DNA of 64,000 nt from Sphingomonas sp. S2-65 (GTDB taxonomy: Bacteria; Pseudomonadota; Alphaproteobacteria; Sphingomonadales; Sphingomonadaceae), in contig NZ_CP090953.1 of assembly GCF_021513175.1 (NCBI RefSeq), forward strand, positions 2,228,501 through 2,292,500, in the 5' to 3' direction. A model generated the notes under the pieces. That model was given only the letters and a program-made list of their open reading frames with translations, did no database searches and had not been told where the DNA came from. Position numbers and translations under genes: made by a program. Of this stretch, positions 37,255-45,740 are shown one piece after another. Within the stretch, counting starts at the first letter, position 1; every line of letters begins with the position of its first letter.

Positions 37255-37998
37255 ATGGTACTCGCGACAGCACAACAATTTGCCCAGGCGGTGGAGGCCG
37301 CCGCAAGCATCGGCGAACTCGGCGCGCTGATCGACGCGATCACGCGCGAGATGGGATTTCGCTATTACGCGCTCGCGCACCATGTCGATATCGCGCGGAC
37401 GCCACAGCCGGCGATTCGCATCCACAATTATCCGGCCGAATGGGAGGCGTTCTTCGACGCCGAGGATTTGGGCCGCTCGGACCCTGTCCATCGTGCCAGC
37501 CATCTGCGCAACCTCGGCTTCCCCTGGACGATGCTGCACGAGTTGATCGAGCTGACCCGGCGCGACCGGGAGATCATGGCGCGCTCGCAGCGCGCCGGAC
37601 TCGCGGACGGCTACACCGTTCCGACGCACATTCCGGGCGAATCGGAAGGCTCGTGCTCGTTCGCAACCGCATGGGGCCGGGCTTACCGCACGGAGTGGCT
37701 GCCGCTCGCGCAGTTCGTCGGCACCGCCGCGTTTGAAGGTGCGCGGCGCTTGTCGGGCATCCGCCGGGTCGACCTCGACCGGCCGCGCCTCAGCGATCGC
37801 CAGCGCGACTGCATCTACTGGGCGGCGCGCGGCAAGTCGGACTGGGAGATTTCGCAGATCCTCGGTATCGGGCATGACACGGCGATCCAGTACATGAAGG
37901 AAGCGCGTGGCCGTTACGGGGTCGGCAACCGGACCCAGCTCGCGATCCACGCCCTTTATGACGGGGCGCTGACCTTCACCGATGCGCTGAGACGTTGA
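37255..37998 (+). CDS. luxR: LuxR-type quorum-sensing regulator
   Basis: A 247-residue LuxR/TraR-like protein. The autoinducer-binding domain covers residues about 10-165 (MGFRYYALAHHVDIARTPQP, WEAFFDAEDLGRSDPVHRA, FPWTMLHELIELTRRDREIM) and the HTH lies at about 180-240 (RLSDRQRDCIYWAARGKSDW, YMKEARGRYGVGNRTQLAI). Start 37255 is chosen because the family starts just before the acyl-HSL domain; an upstream ATG at 37141 is possible. It precedes luxI and a lux-box-like palindrome. Confidence 0.88.
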   Translation: MVLATAQQFAQAVEAAASIGELGALIDAITREMGFRYYALAHHVDIARTPQPAIRIHNYPAEWEAFFDAEDLGRSDPVHRASHLRNLGFPWTMLHELIELTRRDREIMARSQRAGLADGYTVPTHIPGESEGSCSFATAWGRAYRTEWLPLAQFVGTAAFEGARRLSGIRRVDLDRPRLSDRQRDCIYWAARGKSDWEISQILGIGHDTAIQYMKEARGRYGVGNRTQLAIHALYDGALTFTDALRR

Positions 37999-38001
37999 AA
38001 C

Positions 38002-38017
38002 TCCCCATTTCTGGGGA
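38002..38017. promoter_or_regulatory. candidate lux box
   Basis: The 16-base palindrome TCCCCA-tttc-TGGGGA lies four bases after luxR and 60 bases before luxI. Size, symmetry and position fit a LuxR-type operator driving luxI. No binding data. Confidence 0.6.
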
Positions 38018-38076
38018 ATGGTAACCGTCTGCGCCCACGGACAGCATTGGGGCTCCACGACCAAGGGAGCCCGGCC

Positions 38077-38682
38077 ATGCTGTTCACACAGGACGATGAA
38101 AGCGCCGCCAGCGACGGGGTGATGCGCGCGATGTTCGAAGCCCGGAAGCGCGTCTTCGTCGACCTGCTCGGCTGGGACCTCCCAGTCCTCGCCGGCCGGT
38201 ACGAGATCGACCAGTTCGACGACGTGCATGCGCGCTATTTGATCCTCGCCGACACCGACCAAAGCCATCTGGCCTCGGCGCGACTGCTGCCGACGACCCG
38301 ACCGCACATCCTCGGCGATCTGTTCGCCGGGCTTTGCGACGAAGCCCCACCCACCGGCCCGGACACGTACGAGATCACCCGCTTCTGTCTCGATCGGAGC
38401 CTCCGCGCGCCCGAGCGCCGGCACTGGCGCGACGCGCTGGTCGTCGCCCTCGCGCATTATGCGCTCGAGCACGGCATCACGACCTACACCGGCGTCGCCG
38501 AGCACGGGTGGCTCGACCAGGTGCTCCAGTTCGGCTGGCACGCCGAGCTGCTCGGCCGCCCGCGCAGGATCAACGACATGACGATCGGCGCGCTCAGGAT
38601 CGAGATCAGCGCAGAGACGCCGGCGTTGCTGGCGCAAAACGGCATCCACGCCCCGGCCGAGCTCGAGCGGGAGGCAGCGTAA
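38077..38682 (+). CDS. luxI: acyl-homoserine-lactone synthase
   Basis: A 201-residue LuxI-type synthase making an N-acyl-homoserine lactone from S-adenosylmethionine and acyl-ACP. The conserved residues are R25, F27, W33, E43, D45, D48, R69, F83, E99 and R102 (FEARKRVFVDLLGWDL, YEIDQFDDVHA, SARLLPTTRP, TYEITRFCLD). AAGGGAG precedes the ATG. Acyl chain length cannot be told. Its stop overlaps the next start (TAATG). Confidence 0.95.
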   Translation: MLFTQDDESAASDGVMRAMFEARKRVFVDLLGWDLPVLAGRYEIDQFDDVHARYLILADTDQSHLASARLLPTTRPHILGDLFAGLCDEAPPTGPDTYEITRFCLDRSLRAPERRHWRDALVVALAHYALEHGITTYTGVAEHGWLDQVLQFGWHAELLGRPRRINDMTIGALRIEISAETPALLAQNGIHAPAELEREAA

Positions 38683-39575
38683 TGGCAACCCGGCTCCAAA
38701 CCGCCGCGCTTATGGCGCAGACAGCGTCCGATCCGATGCAGCAGCTCCTCGAGCAGGGCTATTGCATCGTCCCCAACGCCCTGCCGGCCGAGACGATCAA
38801 GGCGCTCGACGCTGACCTCGCGCAGGACTTCGCCGACACTCCTTTCTGCCGGGGAGGCTTCTATGGCGAGCGCACCAGGCGGTTCGGCCGGTTGCTCGCC
38901 CGCTCGGCCAATGCTGCCGAGCTGGTCATGCACCCGAAGATTCTCGCCATCGCCGACCAGGTCCTTGCCCCCTGGTGCGACTGCATCCAGCTCAACCTGA
39001 CCCAGGCGATCTCACTCCACCCCGGGGCGCTGCCGCAGCTCCCGCACCGGGACCAGGACATGTGGCGCGGAGCAATCGGCGAGACCGAATATCTGGTCAA
39101 CGTGATGTGGCCGTTCACGCCCTATCGCGAGCTGAACGGCACCACGCTGATCTGGCCCCACAGTCACGGTGCTAAAGCTCTGGAGCCAAATCCCGACAGC
39201 ACTCCGATCGCCGTTGAGCTCGACCCCGGCAACGCGCTGGTCTTCCTCGGCTCGACGCTGCACGGCGCCGGCGGCAACCGCAGCTTCACCATCCGCCGCG
39301 GCGCGATCGTCAGCTACTGCCTCGGATGGCTCAAGCCCTATGAGAACCAGTGGCTCGCCTATCCGCCCGAGACCGCGCGACACTTCCAGCCCGAGCTTGC
39401 AGCATTGGTCGGCTACCGCCAGCACCGCCCAAACCTCGGCAATTACGAGGGACAGTGTCCGTCGGTTCTGCTCCGCGACAAACCAACCCACCCCCTCGGT
39501 GCGGTCGACGCGTTGCGCCCGGACCAGCAGGCGCTGATGGAGGCGCACGTCGCCGAGCAGCGCGATCGAGGATGA
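38682..39575 (+). CDS. phytanoyl-CoA dioxygenase family protein
   Basis: A 297-residue Fe(II)/2-oxoglutarate oxygenase. The metal motif H122-x-D124 is in LPQLPHRDQDMWRG and the distal His in STLHGAGGNRSFTIRR, where the Arg binds 2-oxoglutarate. It overlaps luxI by one base, so it is made together with it and may modify the signal or a fatty acid pool; from memory this luxI-phyH order recurs in sphingomonads. No direct evidence for the substrate. Confidence 0.88.
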   Translation: MATRLQTAALMAQTASDPMQQLLEQGYCIVPNALPAETIKALDADLAQDFADTPFCRGGFYGERTRRFGRLLARSANAAELVMHPKILAIADQVLAPWCDCIQLNLTQAISLHPGALPQLPHRDQDMWRGAIGETEYLVNVMWPFTPYRELNGTTLIWPHSHGAKALEPNPDSTPIAVELDPGNALVFLGSTLHGAGGNRSFTIRRGAIVSYCLGWLKPYENQWLAYPPETARHFQPELAALVGYRQHRPNLGNYEGQCPSVLLRDKPTHPLGAVDALRPDQQALMEAHVAEQRDRG

Positions 39576-39579
39576 GCCC

Positions 39580-40209
39580 ATGAGCCCCGGCGCCACCTTC
39601 GAGCGCGTCTACAACGAGCTTAAGCGCATGCTGGCCGAAGGCGAACTTCCGCCCGGCACCCCGATCGAGCCCGCGCTGATCGGCAAGCAGATCGCAGCCA
39701 GCATCACGCCCGTTCGAGACGCGCTGCACCGGCTCACAGGCGAGCGGCTAGTCGAGGCGCCAAACCACAATGGCTTCCGCGTGCCGCTACCGACCGAGGC
39801 GGCTCTCCGCGATCTATATGACTGGAACGCGCAACTTCTGGGTCTTGCCGCTCGCCGCGTCGGTCCCTCTCCGGCGGGATCAAAAGTGTCCGATATCACA
39901 CGGGATGCTGACCTCGTTGCAGCGACAGCCAGCCTCTTCGTCGAGATCGTCGGCGCGACCGGCAGCCGAGAACATGTTCGCGCAATCCAGCAGCTCAATG
40001 ATCGCCTGGCGCCGTTTCGGCGGGTCGAAAGGCAGGTGCTGCAAGACGTCACCGAAGAACACCATTCTCTGCTTCTGCACTACCGACGAGGCGACCGCGC
40101 TCCACTCGCCAGCATGCTCGATCGCTATCGCCGGCGCAGATCATCGGCTGTGCCCCATCTCCTTGCCGCAGTTCACGCCGAAGGCGTGAGCGGTCGCGCG
40201 AACCCTTAA
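39580..40209 (+). CDS. GntR family transcriptional regulator
   Basis: A 209-residue regulator. The HTH is N-terminal (TFERVYNELKRMLAEGELPP, KQIAASITPVRDALHRLTGE), followed by a helical FCD-like domain that lacks the usual HxH metal signature (AATASLFVEIVGATGSREHV). It starts four bases after the dioxygenase stop and completes the luxR-luxI-phyH-gntR set. Effector unknown. Confidence 0.86.
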   Translation: MSPGATFERVYNELKRMLAEGELPPGTPIEPALIGKQIAASITPVRDALHRLTGERLVEAPNHNGFRVPLPTEAALRDLYDWNAQLLGLAARRVGPSPAGSKVSDITRDADLVAATASLFVEIVGATGSREHVRAIQQLNDRLAPFRRVERQVLQDVTEEHHSLLLHYRRGDRAPLASMLDRYRRRRSSAVPHLLAAVHAEGVSGRANP

Positions 40210-40560
40210 TTCGCTGCCGTGTAAAATTCCAAGCGGGCAGTCAATCGGTCACTGTCTGGCCGATCGATCATACGATTCGGAATGAGGAGGGTCCTACCGC
40301 GCATCGCCTTGATGCCCTGTTTGAGCACCGGCCCACCGTTCAGGGCGAGCAGTTGCTCGGACACATGAATGCAGTAGCCGGCATCGATGCCAATGAGGTT
40401 GGCGTCGAACGCTGCGTTATGGACCTTCGAAAGCGGAGGACCATTGGCGACGATCGGCTGCCCGAGAAGTTCATCAGCGCCCGCCACAATATGCGCTGCA
40501 TCAAGCAGACGCCGCTCGGGCAGCTGCGTTGTCGCGCAGCCTGAGCGCTGCTCTGTGGGC
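40206..40560 (-). pseudogene. HNH nuclease C-terminal relic
   Basis: The minus strand carries CATTQLPERRLLDAAHIVAG, then NGPPLSKVHNAAFDANLIGI and YCIHVSEQLLALNGGPVL up to the stop at 40206. This is the HNH_2 core (AAH, then the HN-AFD motif) of a McrA-like endonuclease, but no start or N-terminal domain is in frame. Its end overlaps the GntR stop. Confidence 0.65.
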
Positions 40561-40900
40561 GGCGACTTCAGCCCCGATCTCTTTGGCCAACGCTTCTGGA
40601 GAGAGTATGCCCAATAATTGCGACAATCGATCCGTGTTGCATCCGGGCACGCTGCACCGTCGAGCCAATGCCCGCAATCAGGAAGTGCGCGGAAGGTGGT
40701 GCCGGTCCGCTTGTGGGCGTAAGCAGACTATTCGCTGTTTGGCCAGACGAAGCGACGATGCCTTGCTCCAGTGTCACCTTCACCGCAGCCGAAGCTGTCC
40801 GTGACCCTCTCCCTCGCAACCATGAACCACATTCTCGAACTCCCGGTTTACCGCAGTTCGATATGCTCGCGTCTTCGACTCGGCACAGAGGAGATCGGTG
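40210..40900. other. Relic-bearing stretch before the recombinase
   Basis: 691 bases. Apart from the HNH relic (40206-40560), a minus-strand stretch near 40570-40610 reads LSPEALAKEIGAEVAAHRAA, another unassigned fragment. No intact gene. Confidence 0.45.
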
Positions 40901-41533
40901 ATGGGGCACTCGTCGGTGGATCCCGCCTTTCACGAACTCCGGCCTTGGAACGAGGGCCGCCTAATCGGCGCAAAGAGGGCGCTGAAGCAGCAACAGGTAT
41001 GGGCGATCCGCTTTTGGCTCGATCAGCATAGGCGCTTGCGAGATCGCGCGCTCTTTGACTTGGCTATCGATAGCAAGCTTCGCGGCTGCGATGTGGTCAA
41101 AGTGCGCATAGGCGACCTGGTGTCAGGCGGCCGTGTCCGTGATCGCGCCGTCATTGTGCAGCAGAAGACCAGGCGGCCAGTGCAATTTGAGTTGATGGAA
41201 ACGGCCCGCAAGACGCTGCGGACATGGCTCGAGCGTCGCGGCGGCACACTCAACGACTTCGTCTTTCCAAGCCGGAACGACTACATGGCTCACATGAGCA
41301 CGCGACAATATGCTCGCCTGGTGCGCGAATGGGTCGTCGGCATCGGCCTCGCCCCCCAGGAGTACGGCACCCACTCGCTCAAGCGAACAAAGGCGTCCAT
41401 CATCTACAAGGCAACCGGTAACCTGCGAGCCGTTCAGATCCTCCTGGGTCATGCCAAGATCGACAGCACCGTCCGCTATCTTGGCGTCGACGTAGAAGAT
41501 GCCTTGGAACTAGCAGAACGGACCGAAGTCTGA
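40901..41533 (+). CDS. tyrosine recombinase/integrase
   Basis: A 210-residue catalytic-domain-only tyrosine recombinase. R61 (KLRGCDVV), K89 (QQKTRRP), H158 (GTHSLKRTK), H184 (LLGHAK) and Y193 (STVRYLG) are seen. At the second catalytic arginine (HxxR) there is K161 with R162 next to it, where the family normally has HSLRRTK; activity may be reduced. AGAGGAG precedes ATG 40901. A DNA-mobility role is likely but the target is unknown. Confidence 0.85.
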   Translation: MGHSSVDPAFHELRPWNEGRLIGAKRALKQQQVWAIRFWLDQHRRLRDRALFDLAIDSKLRGCDVVKVRIGDLVSGGRVRDRAVIVQQKTRRPVQFELMETARKTLRTWLERRGGTLNDFVFPSRNDYMAHMSTRQYARLVREWVVGIGLAPQEYGTHSLKRTKASIIYKATGNLRAVQILLGHAKIDSTVRYLGVDVEDALELAERTEV

Positions 41534-41666
41534 AGACCCAGAATCGGCCGTTCACACCCGTCGAAGCGTTCGCCAGAAGCAGACGCCCGTTCATTTAAAC
41601 GAATGACCACTTCCCAAATCCAAGATCAACGATGGCTTCGCAAACTGCCGCGGCTAAGCGTTCCCG

Positions 41667-42866
41667 ATGCAGCGTCTCGATATCGCCATTGCGGGCTGTG
41701 GACCCGCCGGTCTCGCGACTGCGCTGCTGCTTCACCGAGATGGCCATCGGGTCACGCTGTTCGAACGCTTCGACGCACCTCGACCCGTAGGATCGGGCCT
41801 TATGATCCAGCCGACGGGCTTCGCCGTTCTGAAGCAACTCGGGCTCGCGGACGCGCTGTTGGATCGCGGAGCGCGCGTGGATCGACTGCACGGAGAGGCG
41901 GGAAGCAGCCGGCGCGTCGTTCTCGACGTGCGCTACAGGACACTCGGCAGAAGCGCTGGTTTCGGTATCGGTATTCACCGGGCCACGCTGTTCGGACTGC
42001 TGCACGACGCCGCGATCGCCGAAACGATCAATGTCGAGACCGGATGCCCTGTGACAGGAAGCGAGCCTTCATCGGGCGGCCGCCGCCGACTTCTGCTTGA
42101 GAACGGTCGCCGCATCGGTCCGTTCGACCTCATCGTCGACGCACTGGGCACGCGCACGCCACTCGCGCCGCGCTGCGGTCGCGAGTTGGCGTATGGCGCT
42201 TTGTGGAGTGCCTTGGACTGGCCGGCAGGAGGCGAGCTCGATCAAACGGCGCTTGAGCAACGCTATCGCCGCGCTAGCGTAATGGTTGGTGTGCTACCTA
42301 TCGGACGCTTGCCCAGCAGCACGCGCAAACAGGCCGCATTCTTCTGGTCGCTTCGCGCCGATCGTTTCGACAGCTGGCGTTCAGCCGGGTTGGATGCCTG
42401 GAAGGCTGATGTCTTGGAACTATGGCCGGCAACGTGGCCGCTACTTGCCCAAATCGTCTCGCCGGACCAGCTTACCTTCGCGCGCTACGCGCACCGAACT
42501 CTGAGAAGTCCTGCTGAGGCAGGCATGCTCCACATCGGAGACGCTTGGCACTCGGCAAGCCCGCAACTCGGCCAAGGCGCCAATATGGCTCTTCTTGACG
42601 CCTATGCGCTCGCGCTGGCGCTCCGCGTGGCGCGTGATGTGCCGTCAGCGCTCGCGCACGCAGTCGCCATGCGACGGCGACACGTAACGCTCTATAAAGG
42701 GCTGACTGCATTGTTCACGCCCGTCTATCAATCCGACAGCCGCTTGTTGCCTATCGTCCGTGACCGGCTAGTCGGCCCGCTGTCGAAGCTGTGGCCCGCC
42801 ACGAAGATCCAGGCGGCGATGGTCAGCGGCTTGGTTGGTAACCCACTGGGACCGCTAAACCTCTAG
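41667..42866 (+). CDS. FAD-dependent monooxygenase
   Basis: A 399-residue flavoprotein of the PHBH-type class A fold. The dinucleotide motif IAGCGPAGLATALLLHRDGH is at residues 8-27, the middle DG-like motif is LIVDALGTRTPL (unusual: the D-G pair is DALG) and the second FAD motif is LHIGDAWHSASPQLGQGANM. Hydroxylation of an aromatic or polyketide-like substrate is typical. No close partner genes. Confidence 0.85.
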   Translation: MQRLDIAIAGCGPAGLATALLLHRDGHRVTLFERFDAPRPVGSGLMIQPTGFAVLKQLGLADALLDRGARVDRLHGEAGSSRRVVLDVRYRTLGRSAGFGIGIHRATLFGLLHDAAIAETINVETGCPVTGSEPSSGGRRRLLLENGRRIGPFDLIVDALGTRTPLAPRCGRELAYGALWSALDWPAGGELDQTALEQRYRRASVMVGVLPIGRLPSSTRKQAAFFWSLRADRFDSWRSAGLDAWKADVLELWPATWPLLAQIVSPDQLTFARYAHRTLRSPAEAGMLHIGDAWHSASPQLGQGANMALLDAYALALALRVARDVPSALAHAVAMRRRHVTLYKGLTALFTPVYQSDSRLLPIVRDRLVGPLSKLWPATKIQAAMVSGLVGNPLGPLNL

Positions 42867-43030
42867 CCGCTGCAGACCAAGCACCAAGGCCATGTTGCAG
42901 TGACCGGTCCGACCCAATTCCAGACGCTCGGAGGTTCTAAGCCGCCTCTCAGTTTCGGCCATACGTTCAGCTTTCGCGTCTGGCGTGCCTGTGCACAAGT
43001 GGGTTGCGGCTCTCATCCGCGTAGACCGCT

Positions 43031-43351
43031 TCAATTGCCTTCGGCATCGACCGTGAACACCACCGGCTTGCCCCGCGACATCGGCTCCCAACCGGCCGAC
43101 ATAGCGGCGCGCACGCACCGCGAAATCGTTGCGCCATCGAGTTGAAGACGACCTCGCGGCAAGCCCTTTAAAAGCCGCTTGGGCGGCGGGAATTCCACCC
43201 ATGCTTCGCGCTTGGCATCGCGCTGAAGAAGGGAAATCGTCATTCCCTTCCAACCTTCGTCATCCGACTGATGCGGTTCACGCTGGAGGTGCCAATCATA
43301 TGTGGCGCCATCGACATCGACGGTGCCGCCGTTGCTTTGAGACTTTGACAT
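43031..43351 (-). CDS. conserved sphingomonad hypothetical protein
   Basis: A 106-residue soluble protein, MSKSQSNGGTVDVDGATYDW, then GWKGMTISLLQRDAKREAWV and a C-terminal YF-type strand (GKPVVFTVDAEGN). From memory this short protein recurs in sphingomonad genomes. Function unknown. ATG 43351 is chosen as the family-like start; an upstream start at 43411 would add low-complexity sequence. Confidence 0.75.
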   Translation of the reverse strand: MSKSQSNGGTVDVDGATYDWHLQREPHQSDDEGWKGMTISLLQRDAKREAWVEFPPPKRLLKGLPRGRLQLDGATISRCVRAAMSAGWEPMSRGKPVVFTVDAEGN

Positions 43352-43557
43352 TTGAGCGGCTCTAGCATGCCAGCGCGGCCAAGGCACAGGTTCGGGGGTG
43401 GATGGGCTCACAGCTTAGGCTGGCGGACCTTCAGGAAAGTCTGCGTCCACGCCGACGCACAAGCCGACGTTCAGGCCGTCCAGTCGCGCTCTCACAAGCG
43501 GTCACTCGTTCATGCGGAAGCTAAGCCGTCTCGGTGATGCGATCCGCAGCATGATAT

Positions 43558-44385
43558 TTGTCCAAACGCGGAACGCCGCGTAGCGACGCTGGCGCGTGGC
43601 TACCCGACCTTGATATCACGCCCTCTATGCCAGACCCCGCATCTCAAAAGACCATCACCTATCTCGCCTATCTTGAAGAGATGGCCACGATGTATCCGGA
43701 CACGGCGGTCGAGGCGCCCGGGTTGGGCGCGCTGCGGCCGCGCCCGTTCATCTTAGGAGGCAAGTTCGTACGAGCGCGCTTCAGCGGTATCCGGGCGTCC
43801 CTGTTCGACGAAATGAAGGACGCTGTAGGCCTCGCGCGTGACGGGGTACTGTCGGCCTACCAGCGTCAGCAACGGCGTACCGCGCTCCAGGAGGCCTTCC
43901 AACGCTTCCCCATTCCGGTCATCGACCTGTTCTGGTCAGGTGACGATGCCGCCGCACGCAGCCGGCGTGAGCGGACGATGCGCCTCCACCATTGGTTCCA
44001 GCTCGAGTTGTTGCCGGGAGCGGCCGAAGGTGCGCGCGAGCCAGTGTTCATGGGCGAGCCGGACGCCGGCCGTCCGGCCGAACCTGAGTTTGAGGCCGGC
44101 CAGCTTCTCGGTTTGAGGGCCTTGTCGGCGCGCGAGGAAGAACCTCTTCGCGATATCTTCTCCCTGGCGCATGTCCCCGACGCTGATTTTGACGAGGGTC
44201 CGGAAGGTCCCACGGGTGCGCCGCCGCCCGACGATGACGACGGCCCTGATGCCAGCGGCGTTGCGACCATCTCGGAGGAGGCGGAACAGCTTGCCGAACC
44301 GGTGCGCGAGCGAGTTCGTCCGGCCTATTCTGGCCGCGGCTCCACAGACAGCGACGACCAGCAATATGTGACGATCGGCCGGTGA
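43558..44385 (+). CDS. hypothetical protein coupled to a ComEC-like MBL hydrolase
   Basis: A 275-residue protein, unrecognised. The N-terminal half is helical (TITYLAYLEEMATMYPDTAV, SGIRASLFDEMKDAVGLARD, RQQRRTALQEAFQRFPIPVI) and the C-terminus is acidic and Pro-rich (HVPDADFDEGPEGPTGAPPP). The only in-frame upstream start is TTG at 43558; ATG 43627 is the alternative, so the N-terminus is uncertain. It ends with GTGA overlapping the MBL gene and so is translationally coupled to it; the two probably form one system. Confidence 0.7.
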   Translation: MSKRGTPRSDAGAWLPDLDITPSMPDPASQKTITYLAYLEEMATMYPDTAVEAPGLGALRPRPFILGGKFVRARFSGIRASLFDEMKDAVGLARDGVLSAYQRQQRRTALQEAFQRFPIPVIDLFWSGDDAAARSRRERTMRLHHWFQLELLPGAAEGAREPVFMGEPDAGRPAEPEFEAGQLLGLRALSAREEEPLRDIFSLAHVPDADFDEGPEGPTGAPPPDDDDGPDASGVATISEEAEQLAEPVRERVRPAYSGRGSTDSDDQQYVTIGR

Positions 44386-45272
44386 CGGAGAAGCTCAAGC
44401 GCGCGCGGATTGGCGGGGCCGATGTCACGAGCATTAAGGCGCCTGTCGGCGTCTCGCGCGCGAACGCTATCAGCGGCGCTCGCATCTACGACGTTGGACA
44501 GGGTGATGCGATCGCGATCATCGACGACGCCGACCGGACGATCCTGCAGCTCGACTATGGCGGCAGGCAAGGCAATCCGTTCGAGGGCAAGAGTAGCGGC
44601 GAAGTCGATCGAATGCTGCCCGTGACCAGCGATGCGCTAGTCATGGTGACGCACTGGGACGAGGATCACTGGTCGACCGGTCCGAAGGGAGCTGCCGCTA
44701 AAGCCGTCGATTGGCTGGTGCCGCGGCAGGTGACCTCCCCACGCGCGGTCCGCTTCGCCGCGGACCTCAAGAAGGTACGCTGCATTCCCGAGACGATGGT
44801 CGGAAGCATCGTAGAGTTCACCGCGCGGAACGGGGACGCCATTCTCTGGCAGAAAATCGCACCGTCTTCGCCGTCGCCCTCTATCCATGAGAACTGCAAC
44901 AAGACAGGCGTGGCGGTCGCGCTGCTGCGGCGCTCGGGCGCGCGGGGCCAGGTGATCCTGCTCCCTGGGGACGCGCCCTTCCACGAGGTACCGCTCTTTC
45001 AGCACCTTTATCTCGCCGGGATGACGCTCACCGGGCTTGTCGCTTTCCATCACGGGTCAAAATATCACTGGACGGACGCCACAAGGTCGATGCTCCGCTT
45101 CTGGCCGGTGACGCCAGGCGGCGCTTGCGATGTCGTATTCTCCTATGGGGCAGGGAACAGCTATGGCCACCCGCACCCTAACGAGTATGCCATGCTCGCC
45201 GCACGGAGGGAGATCTCCACGCCAACACTGCGGACGGCCAAGGCTCCCCACCACGACATCCTGTTTCGGTGA
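44382..45272 (+). CDS. ComEC/Rec2-like MBL-fold hydrolase
   Basis: A 296-residue soluble metallo-beta-lactamase-fold protein. It carries the ComEC-type opening YDVGQGDAIAI (residues 36-46) and the zinc motif THWDEDHW with H91, D93, D95 and H96; further ligands in LLPGDAPFHEV and GLVAFHHGSK, and a late SYGAGNSYGHPHP. No membrane segment, so not a competence channel. Nuclease activity is a reasonable inference for this subfamily. GTG start overlaps the upstream stop. Confidence 0.85.
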   Translation: MTEKLKRARIGGADVTSIKAPVGVSRANAISGARIYDVGQGDAIAIIDDADRTILQLDYGGRQGNPFEGKSSGEVDRMLPVTSDALVMVTHWDEDHWSTGPKGAAAKAVDWLVPRQVTSPRAVRFAADLKKVRCIPETMVGSIVEFTARNGDAILWQKIAPSSPSPSIHENCNKTGVAVALLRRSGARGQVILLPGDAPFHEVPLFQHLYLAGMTLTGLVAFHHGSKYHWTDATRSMLRFWPVTPGGACDVVFSYGAGNSYGHPHPNEYAMLAARREISTPTLRTAKAPHHDILFR

Positions 45273-45740
45273 GCTTTTTGGCGAGGAAGCCGATGCAAAT
45301 GTCGCGCTGGCTCGACGAGGATACATTCGTAAATATTGGCGCGGACTCGGTCCTAGCGAACAAGTGCGCGACCAGAGTGCGGGGGGTAACCTCGTGAGCG
45401 GCGCTTGGCTGCATGAACTCCCGATCTCAAAAAGTGAACAAGCGGCTCGAATGGCTGAGGGGCGCCACTAGCAGGCGGGCAGCTCCGGGAAAGACCCAGT
45501 TATGGACGCTCACGAGCATTGATCCGCATCCCGAATGCGGTCGCTGCTTCAGGTGATGTCCGATGGCCGGAACTGGGCCGGTAGCGGAATAGCAGCTTTA
45601 AGAGTGACGAACGTTACAAGCGGACAAGCGCCAAGCGGCCAAGGCCCACAACGCGTCGGTCAAACACGCTCAGTTTCACGACACCCATTCATCCTGAGGC
45701 ACTCGCTGCCGAATCTAACGGTGCCGCAGAAGCGGCGAGG
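45273..45740. other. Intergenic, no gene seen
   Basis: 468 bases between two convergent genes with open but unrecognisable frames. No strong hairpin. Confidence 0.45.

Noticed and set aside
37030..38688. Long minus-strand reading frame over luxR and luxI
   Set aside because: Antisense to two clear quorum-sensing genes, low-complexity Arg-rich translation.
44382..45272. Considered as comEC competence channel
   Set aside because: It has the MBL part only; no membrane segments are present.
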